DNA of 64,000 nt from Nioella ostreopsis (GCF_004000255.1 NZ_RCIQ01000013.1:1-64000); one strand, 5' to 3'; counted from the stretch's first letter, positions 38,932 through 49,098 are shown. Program-made: numbers and translations. Notes: generated by a model not told the origin, from the sequence alone.

Positions 38932-40185
38932 ATGACGGTCATCATCGCGGGCGCAGGGATTGGTGGGCTCAGCCTGGGGTTGTCGCTGCAACAGGCGGGC
39001 ATTCATTTTCATATCGTCGAAGCGGTGGAGGTGATCAAACCTCTTGGCGTCGGGATCAACCTGCAGCCTCATGCGGTGAGAGAGCTGTTTGAACTGGGGC
39101 TTGAGACACAGCTGGACCAGATCGGGCTGCGCACCGCCGAGGTCGCCTATTTCTCGCAACAGGGCGGGTTGATCTGGTCGGAACCGCGCGGCCTGGATGC
39201 AGGATATCACTGGCCGCAATACTCGATCCATCGCGGCGAGTTGCAGTTCCTGCTCTACAGAGAGCTGCTGTCGCGCTGCGGGGCTCAGGCGATCACATTG
39301 GGGGCCGCGCTGTCCGGATGGGACGAGGATAGCCACGGCGTCGTGGCGCATCTGGTCAACCGCCGGACGGGCGCGCCCCTGCCGGACCTGCACGGGCTGG
39401 TTCTGGTCGGCGCGGATGGCATCAATTCGACCCTGCGCGCGACGCTTTATCCCGATGAAGGCCCGGCCCATTGGCGCGGCACGATGATGTGGCGCGGTGT
39501 GACGCGGGCCAAGAGCTTTCTGACCGGGCGGAGCATGGCGATGGCGGGCACGGCGGATCGCAAATTCGTCTGTTACCCGATCCAGGAATTCGAGGATGGG
39601 GATCTTCGGATCAACTGGATCGCCGACCTTGCCAAGCCCGCCGACTACCAATGGAACCGGCAAGACTGGAACCGCGAGGGGCACCTGCACGATTTCGCGG
39701 ATCATTTTGCCGACTGGAGCTTCGACTGGCTGGACATTCCGGCCCTGATCCGGGACGCGGAAGGCATCTGGGAATACCCGATGGTCGACCGCAATCCGCT
39801 GCCCCGCTGGAGCCATGGGCGCGTGACGCTTCTGGGCGATGCGGCCCATGCGATGTATCCGATCGGGTCGAACGGGGCGACGCAGGCGATTCTCGATGGC
39901 CGGGTTCTGGCGCGGGAGCTGCTGAAGCATGGGCAGGGGGCAGAGGCGCTTCAGGCCTATGATGACGACCGTCGCGAGCCGGTGAATGCGCTGGTGCTGG
40001 CCAATCGCGGCGACGGGCCGGACGTGGTGCTGGACAAGGTCGCCGAACGTGCCCCTGAGGGGTTTGGCGACATCTCGGAGGTGATGAGCCGCGAGGAACT
40101 GGCCGAGATCGCCGGGGCCTACAAGAAAATCGCAGGCTTCGATGTGGATCGGCTGAACGCGCGGCCGGGGGTGATGGAGTTGTAG
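38932..40185 (+). CDS. FAD-dependent monooxygenase, PhzS-like
   Basis: 417 residues from the ATG at 38932, after AAGGAGAGG. FAD motifs: VIIAGAGIGGLSLGLSL, LVLVGADGINSTLR (DG motif) and LLGDAAHAMYPIGSNGATQA. Overall it resembles PhzS and 3-hydroxybenzoate 6-hydroxylase types. Substrate is not evident from the surroundings. A single-gene unit followed by the palindrome-rich stretch. Confidence 0.88.
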   Translation: MTVIIAGAGIGGLSLGLSLQQAGIHFHIVEAVEVIKPLGVGINLQPHAVRELFELGLETQLDQIGLRTAEVAYFSQQGGLIWSEPRGLDAGYHWPQYSIHRGELQFLLYRELLSRCGAQAITLGAALSGWDEDSHGVVAHLVNRRTGAPLPDLHGLVLVGADGINSTLRATLYPDEGPAHWRGTMMWRGVTRAKSFLTGRSMAMAGTADRKFVCYPIQEFEDGDLRINWIADLAKPADYQWNRQDWNREGHLHDFADHFADWSFDWLDIPALIRDAEGIWEYPMVDRNPLPRWSHGRVTLLGDAAHAMYPIGSNGATQAILDGRVLARELLKHGQGAEALQAYDDDRREPVNALVLANRGDGPDVVLDKVAERAPEGFGDISEVMSREELAEIAGAYKKIAGFDVDRLNARPGVMEL

Positions 40186-40232
40186 AGGCAATGTAGAGGG
40201 CCTTCAGAGATCCGGTTTGGATCGAGCGCCGC

Positions 40233-40256
40233 GAAAGGCGCTTCGAAGCGCCTTTC
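40233..40256. repeat. Perfect 24-bp palindrome, TTCGAA core
   Basis: The left half is GAAAGGCGCTTC and the right half GAAGCGCCTTTC. It can fold as a hairpin with a short loop. It lies 48 bases after the FAD monooxygenase stop and may terminate it. Same core as the copy at 40377. Confidence 0.8.
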
Positions 40257-40354
40257 ACCTCCCATTCGACCTGGTGTGACAGGTTCGGCCCGGCGCGAGG
40301 GATCGAGCGTCAAGCGGGCCTGCCGGGATGCGATCCGCCTGCGTTCTGTCGGAG

Positions 40355-40374
40355 ATGGGCATTCGAATGCCCAT
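40355..40374. repeat. Perfect 20-bp palindrome, ATTCGAAT core
   Basis: ATGGGCATTC pairs with GAATGCCCAT. It is immediately followed by the next palindrome. Confidence 0.8.
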
Positions 40375-40376
40375 GA

Positions 40377-40396
40377 AAGGCGCTTCGAAGCGCCTT
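40377..40396. repeat. Perfect 20-bp palindrome, second GGCGCTTCGAAGCGCC copy
   Basis: AAGGCGCTTC pairs with GAAGCGCCTT; identical to the inner 20 bases of the 40233 palindrome, 144 bases away. This repetition suggests a dispersed repeat family rather than a single terminator. Confidence 0.8.
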
Positions 40397-40613
40397 GGCG
40401 CAGCGTTCGGCTCGTGCCTTCGGAACGTCTCTGAAACGCTCCGCTCATGGGCTGCGATCGCGATGATGGGACCATCGGCGGCACAGCTCACACTGCCGAT
40501 TGCGACGATGTGCAAGAATCCACGGCACAGCTTCTCAGCCGGAGGGATGTCGCCTATGTTGATGTCAGATCGGCCCGCAATAACTGTTTCCAGACAAGGA
40601 TCACCGCTGCGCC

Positions 40614-41597
40614 ATGACACCCAATTACGACCGCATCCCCGAGACTGCTCTGACCTGGCATCGCCAGGGCAAGGGCGCGGCGCTTGCCACTGTCATTGAA
40701 ACATGGGGCAGCGCGCCCCGTCCGGTTGGCAGTCAGCTGGTGATTTCGGGTGAGGGGGACATGGAAGGCTCGGTTTCGGGCGGTTGCGTCGAAGGCGCGG
40801 TTGTCATCGAGGCGATCGACTGCCTGGAGGGCGGTACCGCGACGGTGCTGGAATTCGGCGTCGCGGACGAACAGGCCTTCGCCGTGGGTCTGGCCTGCGG
40901 CGGGCGCATTCGGGTGCTGGTGGAACCGGTGGGACGGGTGATCCCGGTCGAGATGCTGGAGGCGCTGGTCGATGCCCGCGCCGGGCGCGAACAGGTGGCC
41001 TATGTGGTCAACCCCGATACGGGGCAGCGGCGGCTGGTGACCGGGCAGGGCGATGTGCTGGAGGCGGAAATCGCCGAGCGGTTCCGCACCGATAAATCGG
41101 GATTCGAGGGCGACTGGTTCATCGGTATTCACAACCCGCCCCTGCGCATGGCCATCGTCGGCGCGGTTCATATCGCGCAGGCGCTGGTGCCGATGGCGCG
41201 GCTTGCGGGCTATGACCCGGTGGTGATCGACCCGCGCCCCGCCTTCGGGGCAGAGGCGCGGTTTCCAGGCGAGACGCTGATGGAAGACTGGCCGGACGAG
41301 GCGCTGGCGGCCTACGGGCTGGATCCGCGCACCGCGGTCGTGACGCTGACACACGATCCCAAGCTGGACGATCCTGCGATCCGCGCGGCATTGGGGTCTG
41401 ACTGTTTCTACCTTGGCTGCCTTGGCTCGACCCGGACCCATGCCAAACGGGTGGAGCGGTTGACCGAAGCGGGCTTCAGCGCGGACCAGATTGCCCGCAT
41501 CCACGGCCCCGTGGGTCTGGATATCGGCGCGCAGGGACCGGCGGAGATTGCCATTTCGATCATGGCGGAAATCACCAGCCGGTTGCGCAAGGCATGA
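40614..41597 (+). CDS. XdhC/CoxI-family molybdenum-enzyme maturation factor
   Basis: 327 residues. XdhC_CoxI domain with WGSAPRPVGSQLVISGEG and GSVSGGCVEGAVVIEAI, then a Rossmann XdhC_C domain (LRMAIVGAVHIAQALVPMA...). XdhC proteins bind the molybdenum cofactor and aid its sulfuration and insertion into xanthine-dehydrogenase-family enzymes. Its stop overlaps the next start by four bases (ATGA). First gene of the cox cluster. Confidence 0.9.
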   Translation: MTPNYDRIPETALTWHRQGKGAALATVIETWGSAPRPVGSQLVISGEGDMEGSVSGGCVEGAVVIEAIDCLEGGTATVLEFGVADEQAFAVGLACGGRIRVLVEPVGRVIPVEMLEALVDARAGREQVAYVVNPDTGQRRLVTGQGDVLEAEIAERFRTDKSGFEGDWFIGIHNPPLRMAIVGAVHIAQALVPMARLAGYDPVVIDPRPAFGAEARFPGETLMEDWPDEALAAYGLDPRTAVVTLTHDPKLDDPAIRAALGSDCFYLGCLGSTRTHAKRVERLTEAGFSADQIARIHGPVGLDIGAQGPAEIAISIMAEITSRLRKA

Positions 41598-42607
41598 GGT
41601 TCGGGCCGGTTCCCCTGCATGAAGCTGAAGGGACGGTCCTGGCCCATTCGGTTCAGTTGACCAAGGGGCGGCTGCGCAAGGGCCGGATCCTGAGCCGCGA
41701 TGATATCGCGCTCCTCGCTGCCAATGGTCTGACTCGCGTGACGGTGGCGCGGCTGGACCCCTCCGACATAGAGGAAAACGAAGCCGCCCGCCGCTTGGCC
41801 GCCGCACTGGTCCCTGATCCGGAGGCGGCGGGGCTGGAGGTGCAGGAGGCCTTTACAGGCCGCGTCAACATCCGCGCCACGCGGCCCGGTGTTGTTGCCA
41901 TCGACGTGGCGGCGGTCGAGGCGTTGAACGCGGTCGATCCGATGATCACGCTGGCCACCGTGCCGCGCTGGCAGCGGGCCTGGCCGGGAATGATGGTGGG
42001 GACAGTCAAGATCATCGCCTATGGGGTCGATGAGGACGCGCTGACACGGGCCGAGGCGGCCGCCCGCAATACGCTTTCGATCCGGCCCGTGGAGCTGCAC
42101 AGCGCCGGGTTGATCGTCACAGAGGTTCCCGGCGACCCTGTTTCTCCCGAAGACAAGGGCATTCGCGCCGTGGCGGGGCGGCTGGATGCGCTTGGCATGA
42201 CGCTGGAGACCGTGCGGATCGTGGCCCATGACACCGGCGCAATCACCAGGGCGCTGACGGATCTGCCGGGCGCGTTGAAGCTGATCCTGACGGCCTCGGC
42301 CACTTCTGATATCCACGACGTTGCGCCCTCGGCGGTGGTTGCCGCGGGCGGGCGGATCACCCGCTTCGGCATGCCAGTCGATCCCGGTAACCTGTTGTTT
42401 TTAGGCCAAATGGGTTCTGCACCCGTGATCGGACTGCCCGGTTGTGCCCGCAGCCCGGCGCTCAATGGGGCCGATTGGGTTCTGGAACGGGTTGCCTGCG
42501 GGGTGTCCGTCAGCGCAGCCGATATTTCGGCCATGGGGGTGGGGGGATTGCTGAAGGAAATCCCGACCCGGCCACAGCCCCGCGCCGGACGCAACCCAAA
42601 CGGGTAG
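41594..42607 (+). CDS. Molybdopterin-binding protein (MoeA/MogA-like)
   Basis: 337 residues. Begins RFGPVPLHEAEGTVLAHSVQ, like the start of MoeA-related proteins of cox clusters, and ends in a molybdopterin-binding fold (VIGLPGCARSPALNGADWVL). The middle includes GMMVGTVKIIAYGV. It likely delivers or modifies the cofactor for CoxL; it is not a complete canonical MoeA. Coupled to xdhC; 100 bases before coxS. Confidence 0.82.
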   Translation: MRFGPVPLHEAEGTVLAHSVQLTKGRLRKGRILSRDDIALLAANGLTRVTVARLDPSDIEENEAARRLAAALVPDPEAAGLEVQEAFTGRVNIRATRPGVVAIDVAAVEALNAVDPMITLATVPRWQRAWPGMMVGTVKIIAYGVDEDALTRAEAAARNTLSIRPVELHSAGLIVTEVPGDPVSPEDKGIRAVAGRLDALGMTLETVRIVAHDTGAITRALTDLPGALKLILTASATSDIHDVAPSAVVAAGGRITRFGMPVDPGNLLFLGQMGSAPVIGLPGCARSPALNGADWVLERVACGVSVSAADISAMGVGGLLKEIPTRPQPRAGRNPNG

Positions 42608-42707
42608 CACCAGCGGAAACGATCAAATTTTGACCATCCAAAAATTTTTTCATTTGTCCTTCAACGATTCCGTGCTTGGATAATTCCATAACCAAGGGAG
42701 GAATTTC

Positions 42708-43189
<482 letters not shown>

Positions 43190-43193
<4 letters not shown>

Positions 43194-43561
43194 GGGGCGC
43201 TGCGCTTGCCATTGCGGCGACCGTTCTGGTTCCTGCAATGGCCCAGGCCGAGGGGTTTTCCTCGGGCTACGTCACCGGCTTCAACTCCGACACCGAATGC
43301 ATGGATATGGCCCGCACCTCGATGGATGCGCATTTCCGCACCCATGGTGGAACGCCCGATACGGGCGAGGCCAGCTTTTCGGTCTTCGGCTTCGACGTGC
43401 CGCCGGGGCGTACTCAGGTGGCCATTATCTGCACCGAGGATCAGGGCCGCTTCACCGCGACCGTGACCGGCTACAGCCTGCAGGAAGATGGCACCCGGCT
43501 GGAAACGGTCGAGGCCATGCTTGACCTGCTGGAGGGGATCACGCCGACCGGCAGCAAGTGA
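43190..43561 (+). CDS. Secreted two-cysteine protein A, inside the cox operon
   Basis: 123 residues. Signal peptide [20 protein letters not shown], cleaved before EGFSS. Core [19 protein letters not shown] and [23 protein letters not shown]. Only two cysteines remain in the mature protein, probably a disulfide. ATG lies within the coxS stop, so it is coupled to it. A paralog follows at 43600. No domain recognised; a periplasmic partner of a cytoplasmic enzyme would be unexpected. Confidence 0.75.
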
Positions 43562-43599
43562 GGATCGGGTAGGGGGTTCCCTGCCGGACTGGAGGATTG

Positions 43600-43956
43600 A
43601 TGCGAAAGACCGTTTTTCTTGCTGCGATGCTGATGCTGACATCTGGCGCGGCCAAGGCTGACAATTTCGCCAATATCGACCTGCATTCTGTCGAAAGCCA
43701 GCAAGCCTGCATGGCGCAGGCCCGGCAAGCGCTGGTCGTTCTGGCGGCGGAAAACGGATCGGACAATCCCGACATCACTCAAGGCAGCTGGAGCACGTTT
43801 GGCTGGGATTTCCCGCCGCGCGCGGTGGATATCTCGATCATTTGCCCGGATATCGACGGGGTCACGTACCCGTTCGCCACCGGTCACACCACCGGCGACG
43901 GCAATGAACCCGGCGACATGATCGAGCGACTGGCGGAGATCTTTAACAAGCTATGA
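43600..43956 (+). CDS. Secreted two-cysteine protein B, paralog of A
   Basis: 118 residues from the ATG at 43600, which follows GGAGG. Signal peptide MRKTVFLAAMLMLTSGAAKA. Matching elements: ESQQACMAQARQALVVLA with [13 protein letters not shown] of protein A, and STFGWDFPPRAVDISIICPD with [20 protein letters not shown]. Both conserved cysteines are kept, so these are diverged duplicates. Sits between protein A and coxL in the same direction. Confidence 0.75.
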   Translation: MRKTVFLAAMLMLTSGAAKADNFANIDLHSVESQQACMAQARQALVVLAAENGSDNPDITQGSWSTFGWDFPPRAVDISIICPDIDGVTYPFATGHTTGDGNEPGDMIERLAEIFNKL

Positions 43957-44013
43957 CAAGCCCACGCCCGCGGGAGGCGGACGCAGGGCAGCACATAAAT
44001 AAGGGAGGTTACC

Positions 44014-46377
44014 ATGCCAAAGGATAGTGGCATCGGCGCAAGTTCGAAGCGTCGAGAGGACGTCCGGTTCCTGACCGGGACCGGCAATTATACGGATGAC
44101 ATCAACCTGCACGGACAGGCCTATGTGCATTTCCTGCGCTCTGATGTGGCCCATGGCCGGTTGAACAAGGTCGATACCTCGGTCGCGGCGGAAATGCCCG
44201 GCGTGGTGCGCATCTTCACCGGTGCGGATTTCGAGGGCGTCGGCGGTCTGCCCTGCGGCTGGCAGGTGACCGACAAGCACGGCAACCCGATGCAGGAACC
44301 GGCGCACCCGGTTCTGGCGCAGGGCAAGGTGCGCCATGTGGGCGACCCGATTGCCGCCGTGGTGGCCGAAACCGCCGCGCAGGCCAGGAATGCGGCCGAG
44401 GCGATCGAGCTCGATATCGAGGAACTGCCCGCCGTCATCGACATGAAGGAAGCGGTGAAGGAGGGCGCGACCAAGGTCCATGACGATCTGGACTCGAACC
44501 TCTGCTATGACTGGGGTTTCGTCGAGGAAAACAAGGCCGCCGTGGATGAGGCGTTCGAGAAAGCCGCCCATGTCACCTCGCTGGAGCTTGTGAACCAGCG
44601 GCTGGTTGCCAACCCGATGGAACCGCGCGTTGCCGTGGGCGATTACAACCGCGCCACGGGCGATTCCACGCTCTACACCACCAGCCAGAACCCGCATGTG
44701 ATCCGGCTTCTGATGGGCGCTTTCGTTCTGGGTATTCCGGAACACAAGCTGCGCGTCGTGGCCCCCGATGTGGGCGGCGGCTTTGGCTCCAAGATCTTCC
44801 ACTATGCGGAAGAGGCGTTCTGCACCTTCGCCGCCAAGGCATTGGCGCGGCCCGTCAAATGGACCTCCAGCCGGTCCGAGGCGTTCATCTCGGACGCCCA
44901 TGGGCGCGATCATGTAACCAAGATCGAACTGGCGCTCGATGCCGACAACAATTTCACCGCGCTCAGGACCGACACCTATGCGAATATGGGGGCGTATCTC
45001 TCCACCTTCGCGCCCTCGGTGCCTACATGGCTGCACGGCACGCTGATGGCCGGCAACTACAAGACGCCGCTTATCTATGTGAACGTGAAGGCGGTCTTCA
45101 CCAACACCGTCGCCGTGGATGCCTATCGCGGGGCCGGGCGGCCCGAGGCGACCTACCAGTTGGAGCGTGTCATCGACAAGGCGGCGCGGGAACTGGGCGT
45201 CGATCCGGTGGCGCTGCGGCGGCAGAACTTCATCACCGAATTCCCCTATGCCACGCCCGTGGCGGTGGAATATGACACCGGCGACTACAACGCAACGATG
45301 GACAAGCTGCTGGAAATGGTGGACCGCGACGGGTTCGAGGCCCGCGCGGCGGAAAGCGCCAAATCGGGCAAGCTGCGCGGCTTCGGCGTCAACACCTATA
45401 TCGAGGCCTGCGGAATCGCGCCGTCTGCCCTTGTGGGTCAGTTGGGCGCACGGGCGGGCCTGTATGAAAGCGCCACGGTGCGGGTGAATGCCACGGGTGG
45501 TCTGGTGGTCATGACCGGCAGCCACAGCCACGGGCAGGGCCATGAAACCGCCTTCCCGCAGGTCGTGGCGGACATGATCGGCATCCCCGAGAATATGGTC
45601 GAAATCGTCCATGGCGATACCGCCAATACGCCCATGGGCATGGGCACCTATGGCTCGCGCTCGCTGGCTGTGGGCGGGTCTGCCATCGTGCGGGCGACTG
45701 AGAAGATCATCAACAAGGCCAAGAAGATCGCGGCCCATTTGATGGAAGCCTCGGAAGGCGATGTCGAGCTGAAGGACGGCCAGTTCACCGTTGCGGGCAC
45801 CGACAAATCGGTCGCCTGGGGCGATGTCACGCTGGCGGCCTATGTGCCCCACAATTACCCGCTGGAAGAACTGGAACCGGGGCTGGAGGAAACGGCGTTC
45901 TATGACCCGGCCAACTTCACCTATCCCGCAGGGGCCTATGCCTGCGAGGTGGAGGTCGACCCCGATACCGGCAAGGTCACGGTCTGCAGCTTCGCGGCTG
46001 CGGATGACTTCGGCAACGTGGTTAACCCGATGATCGTCGAAGGCCAGGTCCATGGCGGTCTGGCGCAAGGCATCGGTCAGGCGCTGCTGGAAGGCGCGGT
46101 CTATGACGAGAACGGGCAGCTTCTGTCCGCCTCCTACATGGATTACGCCATGCCGCGCGCCGACGATCTGCCGAGCTTCCAGGTGGATCACAGCTGCGCC
46201 ACGCCCTGCACCCATAACCCCCTCGGGGTGAAGGGGTGCGGCGAGGCCGGGGCCATCGGCAGCCCGCCTGCAGTGGTCAACGCCGTGGTGGACGCCCTGC
46301 AACGCGGGGGCCATAACGTCACCCATATCGACATGCCGCTCAGCCCCGGTCGGGTCTGGCAGGCGATGAACGGCTGA
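44014..46377 (+). CDS. coxL: Form II (CoxL-like) molybdenum hydroxylase large subunit
   Basis: 787 residues. Starts [19 protein letters not shown], with [15 protein letters not shown] and [17 protein letters not shown]. The active-site loop (residues 370-376) reads AYRGAGR, the form II signature, instead of AYxCSFR of true CO dehydrogenase; no active-site cysteine is present. The natural substrate of form II enzymes is unsettled and CO oxidation should not be assumed. GGGAGG precedes the ATG. Confidence 0.93.
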   Translation: MPKDSGIGASSKRREDVRFLTGTGNYTDDINLHGQAYVHFLRSDVAHGRLNKVDTSVAAEMPGVVRIFTGADFEGVGGLPCGWQVTDKHGNPMQEPAHPVLAQGKVRHVGDPIAAVVAETAAQARNAAEAIELDIEELPAVIDMKEAVKEGATKVHDDLDSNLCYDWGFVEENKAAVDEAFEKAAHVTSLELVNQRLVANPMEPRVAVGDYNRATGDSTLYTTSQNPHVIRLLMGAFVLGIPEHKLRVVAPDVGGGFGSKIFHYAEEAFCTFAAKALARPVKWTSSRSEAFISDAHGRDHVTKIELALDADNNFTALRTDTYANMGAYLSTFAPSVPTWLHGTLMAGNYKTPLIYVNVKAVFTNTVAVDAYRGAGRPEATYQLERVIDKAARELGVDPVALRRQNFITEFPYATPVAVEYDTGDYNATMDKLLEMVDRDGFEARAAESAKSGKLRGFGVNTYIEACGIAPSALVGQLGARAGLYESATVRVNATGGLVVMTGSHSHGQGHETAFPQVVADMIGIPENMVEIVHGDTANTPMGMGTYGSRSLAVGGSAIVRATEKIINKAKKIAAHLMEASEGDVELKDGQFTVAGTDKSVAWGDVTLAAYVPHNYPLEELEPGLEETAFYDPANFTYPAGAYACEVEVDPDTGKVTVCSFAAADDFGNVVNPMIVEGQVHGGLAQGIGQALLEGAVYDENGQLLSASYMDYAMPRADDLPSFQVDHSCATPCTHNPLGVKGCGEAGAIGSPPAVVNAVVDALQRGGHNVTHIDMPLSPGRVWQAMNG

Positions 46378-46400
46378 TCCCGGAACAAGGAGAGAAACCC

Positions 46401-47189
46401 ATGTATGAGTTTGAATTCAAACGTCCGGGCACCATCGCTGATGCCGTCGCCGCCATTGGTGCGGAAGAGGCGCAACTGCTCGGGGGTGGGCAAACCCTTC
46501 TGCCCACGATGAAGCAACGGCTGGCAGCCCCTGCGGTGCTGGTCAGCCTTGGCGGCATTTCCGAGATGCAGGGCGTCTGCACCGATGACGCGGGCCGCAT
46601 CTGCGTCGGCGGCGGCACCACCCATGCGGCGGTGTCGGCGGCCACGGCGGAAAGCTATCCGGCGCTCTCGCATCTGGCGGGCCATATCGGTGACCCGGCG
46701 GTGCGCAATCGCGGCACCATCGGCGGCAGTTTGGCCAATAACGACCCGGCGGCCTGCTATCCGGCGGCGGTTCTGGCCTCTGGGGCCAATGTGGTCACCA
46801 ATACGCGAGAGATTGCGGCGGATGATTTCTTCGAGGGCATGTTCACCACAGCGCTCAATGATGGCGAGATCATCACCGAGGTGAAATTCCCGGTGCCGGT
46901 GGCTGCAAGCTATCAGAAGTTTCTGCAACCGGCGTCCCGCTTTGCCCTGACCGGCGTCTTTGTGGCGAAGTTCGCGGGGGCCGTACGTGTGGCCGTGACC
47001 GGCGCGTCGGAAGACGGAGTGTTCCGCTGGTCCGAGGCGGAGGCGGCGCTGTCGGCCGACTTCTCGCCCGATGCGGTGGATGGCTTGTCGGTGTCGGCTG
47101 ACGGCATGATCGCCGATATGCACGGATCCGCTGCCTATCGCGCGAACCTGGTGAAAGTGCTGACTAAGCGGGCCGTTTCCGCCTGCTGA
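46401..47189 (+). CDS. coxM: Molybdenum hydroxylase medium subunit (FAD)
   Basis: 262 residues. FAD-binding LLGGGQTLLPTMKQRL and RNRGTIGGSLANNDPAACYP, typical of CoxM/XdhB. Carries electrons from CoxS clusters to acceptors. Preceded by AAGGAG and 24 bases after coxL. Gene order coxS-A-B-coxL-coxM differs from the common coxM-S-L of form I clusters. Ends at a terminator. Confidence 0.93.
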   Translation: MYEFEFKRPGTIADAVAAIGAEEAQLLGGGQTLLPTMKQRLAAPAVLVSLGGISEMQGVCTDDAGRICVGGGTTHAAVSAATAESYPALSHLAGHIGDPAVRNRGTIGGSLANNDPAACYPAAVLASGANVVTNTREIAADDFFEGMFTTALNDGEIITEVKFPVPVAASYQKFLQPASRFALTGVFVAKFAGAVRVAVTGASEDGVFRWSEAEAALSADFSPDAVDGLSVSADGMIADMHGSAAYRANLVKVLTKRAVSAC

Positions 47190-47212
47190 CCCATGCGCAT
47201 TCGCTGAAACAA

Positions 47213-47240
47213 AAAACCCCGCGCCGAGGCGCGGGGTTTT
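47213..47240. terminator. Bidirectional intrinsic terminator
   Basis: AAAACCCCGCGCC and GGCGCGGGGTTTT pair around GA, with A and T runs on both sides. It ends coxM on the plus strand and the acidic repeat protein on the minus strand. Confidence 0.9.
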
Positions 47241-47260
47241 CTTTTCGTCTTGTCGAGAGG

Positions 47261-48259
47261 TCAGAGCCCGAGCGCGTTGCGCAGGCGGGTCGTCACTTCG
47301 GGGACAAGCGCGGGGTTGTTGCGCGCCTGCTCGATGGCTGCGGACAGCGAGGCACGGGCGATGGCCGAAAGATCGGCATCCGCCACGGCCGCAAGGGCGG
47401 CATCGGCGTCGAATCCTTCGGTGGAGAACAGGGTCGACAGGTCCGAAGCCCCCTCGACCGCATCGACCGCTTCGGTGGTTTCCTCGACGGCGGCGTCGGT
47501 TTCTTCGGTCACGGCTTCGGTGGTTTCCTCGACGGCGGCGTCGGTTTCTTCGGTCACGGCCTCGGTCGCTTCCTCAACGGCGGCTTCGGTTTCCTCGGTC
47601 ACGGCTTCGGTGGTCTCTTCGATGGCGGCCTCGGTTTCCTCGGTCACGGCCTCGGTGGCTTCCTCAACGGCGGCCTCGGTTTCCTCGGTCACCGCTTCGG
47701 CAGTCTCTTCAACGGCAGCTTCGGCTTCCTCGGTCACGGCGTCAGCGGTTTCCTCGATGGCGGTCTCCGTGGCTTCGACTGCCTCTGCGGCGTCTGAGGT
47801 GCCCTCCTCGACAGCCTCTTCGACCGTTTCGGTCACGGCTTCGGTGGTCTCTTCCGCCATATCGGAGGCCGCATCCGCAGCGTCTTCCGTAACGTCGGCG
47901 GCCTCATCAGCCGTGCCGGTCACCTGGTCGAGCAGCCCTTCGGCTTCTTCCATCACCCCTTCAACCGCTTCGGTCGCGGCGTCGGTTACCGTGTCCACCG
48001 CGTCCTGAGCGGCTTCCTCGACGGCTTCCACGACCTCACCGGCCGTGTCAGCCGCGTCCTCTGCCATCTCTTCGACCGCGTCTGCCGCGTCTTCAGCGGT
48101 CTCTTCAGCTGCCTCTGCGGCCTCTTCCGCGGCTTCGGTTGTTTCTTCCACGGCGGCAGCAGGGGTGGGTTCGGGTTCCGGCTGGCCCAGGGGGCTGAGA
48201 TAATAGGCGGCGGCGCCGACAACGACCAGCGCGGCAACAATTGCGATAATACGGGACAT
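47261..48259 (-). CDS. Acidic repeat protein with N-terminal membrane anchor
   Basis: 332 residues from MSRIIAIVAALVVVGAAAYY at 48259; the longer frame is antisense noise. One membrane helix or uncleaved signal is followed by ~250 residues of Glu/Ala/Thr/Val. Six tandem 15-residue units resemble EAVTEETEAAVEEAT, between about residues 165 and 260, encoded by 45-bp repeats. The predicted fold is a long amphipathic coiled coil with a strong negative charge. A conserved-looking C-terminal ~65 residues (LSTLFSTEGFDADAALAAVA... VTTRLRNALGL) is not repeated. No domain recognised. Confidence 0.8.
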   Translation of the reverse strand: MSRIIAIVAALVVVGAAAYYLSPLGQPEPEPTPAAAVEETTEAAEEAAEAAEETAEDAADAVEEMAEDAADTAGEVVEAVEEAAQDAVDTVTDAATEAVEGVMEEAEGLLDQVTGTADEAADVTEDAADAASDMAEETTEAVTETVEEAVEEGTSDAAEAVEATETAIEETADAVTEEAEAAVEETAEAVTEETEAAVEEATEAVTEETEAAIEETTEAVTEETEAAVEEATEAVTEETDAAVEETTEAVTEETDAAVEETTEAVDAVEGASDLSTLFSTEGFDADAALAAVADADLSAIARASLSAAIEQARNNPALVPEVTTRLRNALGL

Positions 48260-48446
48260 AGGGAAAACTCCGATGCTCAGAGATGACGATTCCGGCGATT
48301 CCATACGCCCCCTGATGCCGCAGCGCAACGAGAACAGGGGCTTTGACCCAATTCCTGCGGCATTCAGCCGGGATTCGCCTTGAAACACCCGTTGGGTAAG
48401 GCTAGTTTCGGGCACCGCATATCGTGGCAATAGAAGGATTTTACCG

Positions 48447-48989
48447 ATAGCCCGCAGACCGCATAACGCGCCCCCGCAGCGCGACACAGGCCCCCGCGTC
48501 AATGATCGCATCCGGGCCCCCGAGATCCGCCTTATCGGCGCAGATGGAGAGAATGTCGGCGTGGTGTCCCCGGCACGCGCCATGGAACTGGCTGCCGAGG
48601 CCGGTCTCGACCTGGTCGAGATTTCGCCCAATGCAGCGCCTCCGGTCTGCAAGATCATGGATTTCGGCAAGTTCAAATACGAACAGCAGAAACGCGAATC
48701 CGAGGCTCGGAAAAAGCAGAAGATCATCGAAGTCAAAGAGGTCAAGTTCCGTCCGAACACCGACACGCATGACTACGAGGTCAAGATGCGCAACGTCTTC
48801 CGCTTCCTCGAGGGCGGCGACAAGGTGAAGATTACCCTGCGCTTCCGGGGCAGGGAAATGGCACACCAGAACCTTGGCCGCGAGCTGCTGGAACGGGTGG
48901 CGGAGGACGTCAAGGAAATCGGCAAGGTCGAGAACATGCCGAAGATGGAAGGCCGCCAGATGGTCATGATGATCGGTCCCTCGAAGTAA
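48447..48989 (+). CDS. infC: Translation initiation factor IF-3, ATA start
   Basis: 180 residues. N-terminal [20 protein letters not shown] is the known Rhodobacterales IF-3 start but the only upstream codon at that point is ATA (48447), with AGAAGG nine bases before. No ATG, GTG or TTG occurs in frame until a GTG at 48561, which would delete the N-terminal domain. infC genes are well known to begin at rare codons so that IF-3 represses its own translation. C-domain motifs [19 protein letters not shown] and IGPSK confirm it. Confidence 0.92.
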   Translation: MARRPHNAPPQRDTGPRVNDRIRAPEIRLIGADGENVGVVSPARAMELAAEAGLDLVEISPNAAPPVCKIMDFGKFKYEQQKRESEARKKQKIIEVKEVKFRPNTDTHDYEVKMRNVFRFLEGGDKVKITLRFRGREMAHQNLGRELLERVAEDVKEIGKVENMPKMEGRQMVMMIGPSK

Positions 48990-49012
48990 CGGGGCCAGTC
49001 GATCAATCGGGA

Positions 49013-49047
49013 GGGCGCGCCAGAGATGGACGCGCCCTTTTCTTTTT
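49013..49047 (+). terminator. infC terminator
   Basis: GGGCGCG and CGCGCCC pair around eleven bases, followed by TTTTCTTTTT. It lies 24 bases after the infC stop; rpmI-rplT do not follow here. Confidence 0.85.
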
Positions 49048-49098
49048 GCGCCAAGGCCTTACATCTGTCGGGAACAGGAAAAATGAAAAGGGCGTGTC

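Larger units (their letters stand above)
40186..40613. other. Intergenic 428 bp with TTCGAA palindromes
   Basis: No coding sequence recognised. It contains three perfect palindromes centred on TTCGAA (see the three repeat entries). The translated ORFs across it merely read through the palindromes. Probably the promoter and 5' region of the cox cluster lies at its right end. Confidence 0.7.

Noticed and set aside
40119-40620. Arginine-rich ORFs before the cox cluster
   Set aside because: They only read through TTCGAA palindromes, giving repeated RFEAPF or KGASKRL strings with no gene-like features.
47450-47760. Regular 45-bp repeats resembling a CRISPR array
   Set aside because: The repeats are in frame, lack spacers and encode the 15-residue acidic repeat of the 47261 protein.
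48502-48828. Alternative-frame ORF overlapping infC
   Set aside because: The IF-3 frame from ATA 48447 explains the region; this frame has serine/arginine-rich noise composition.
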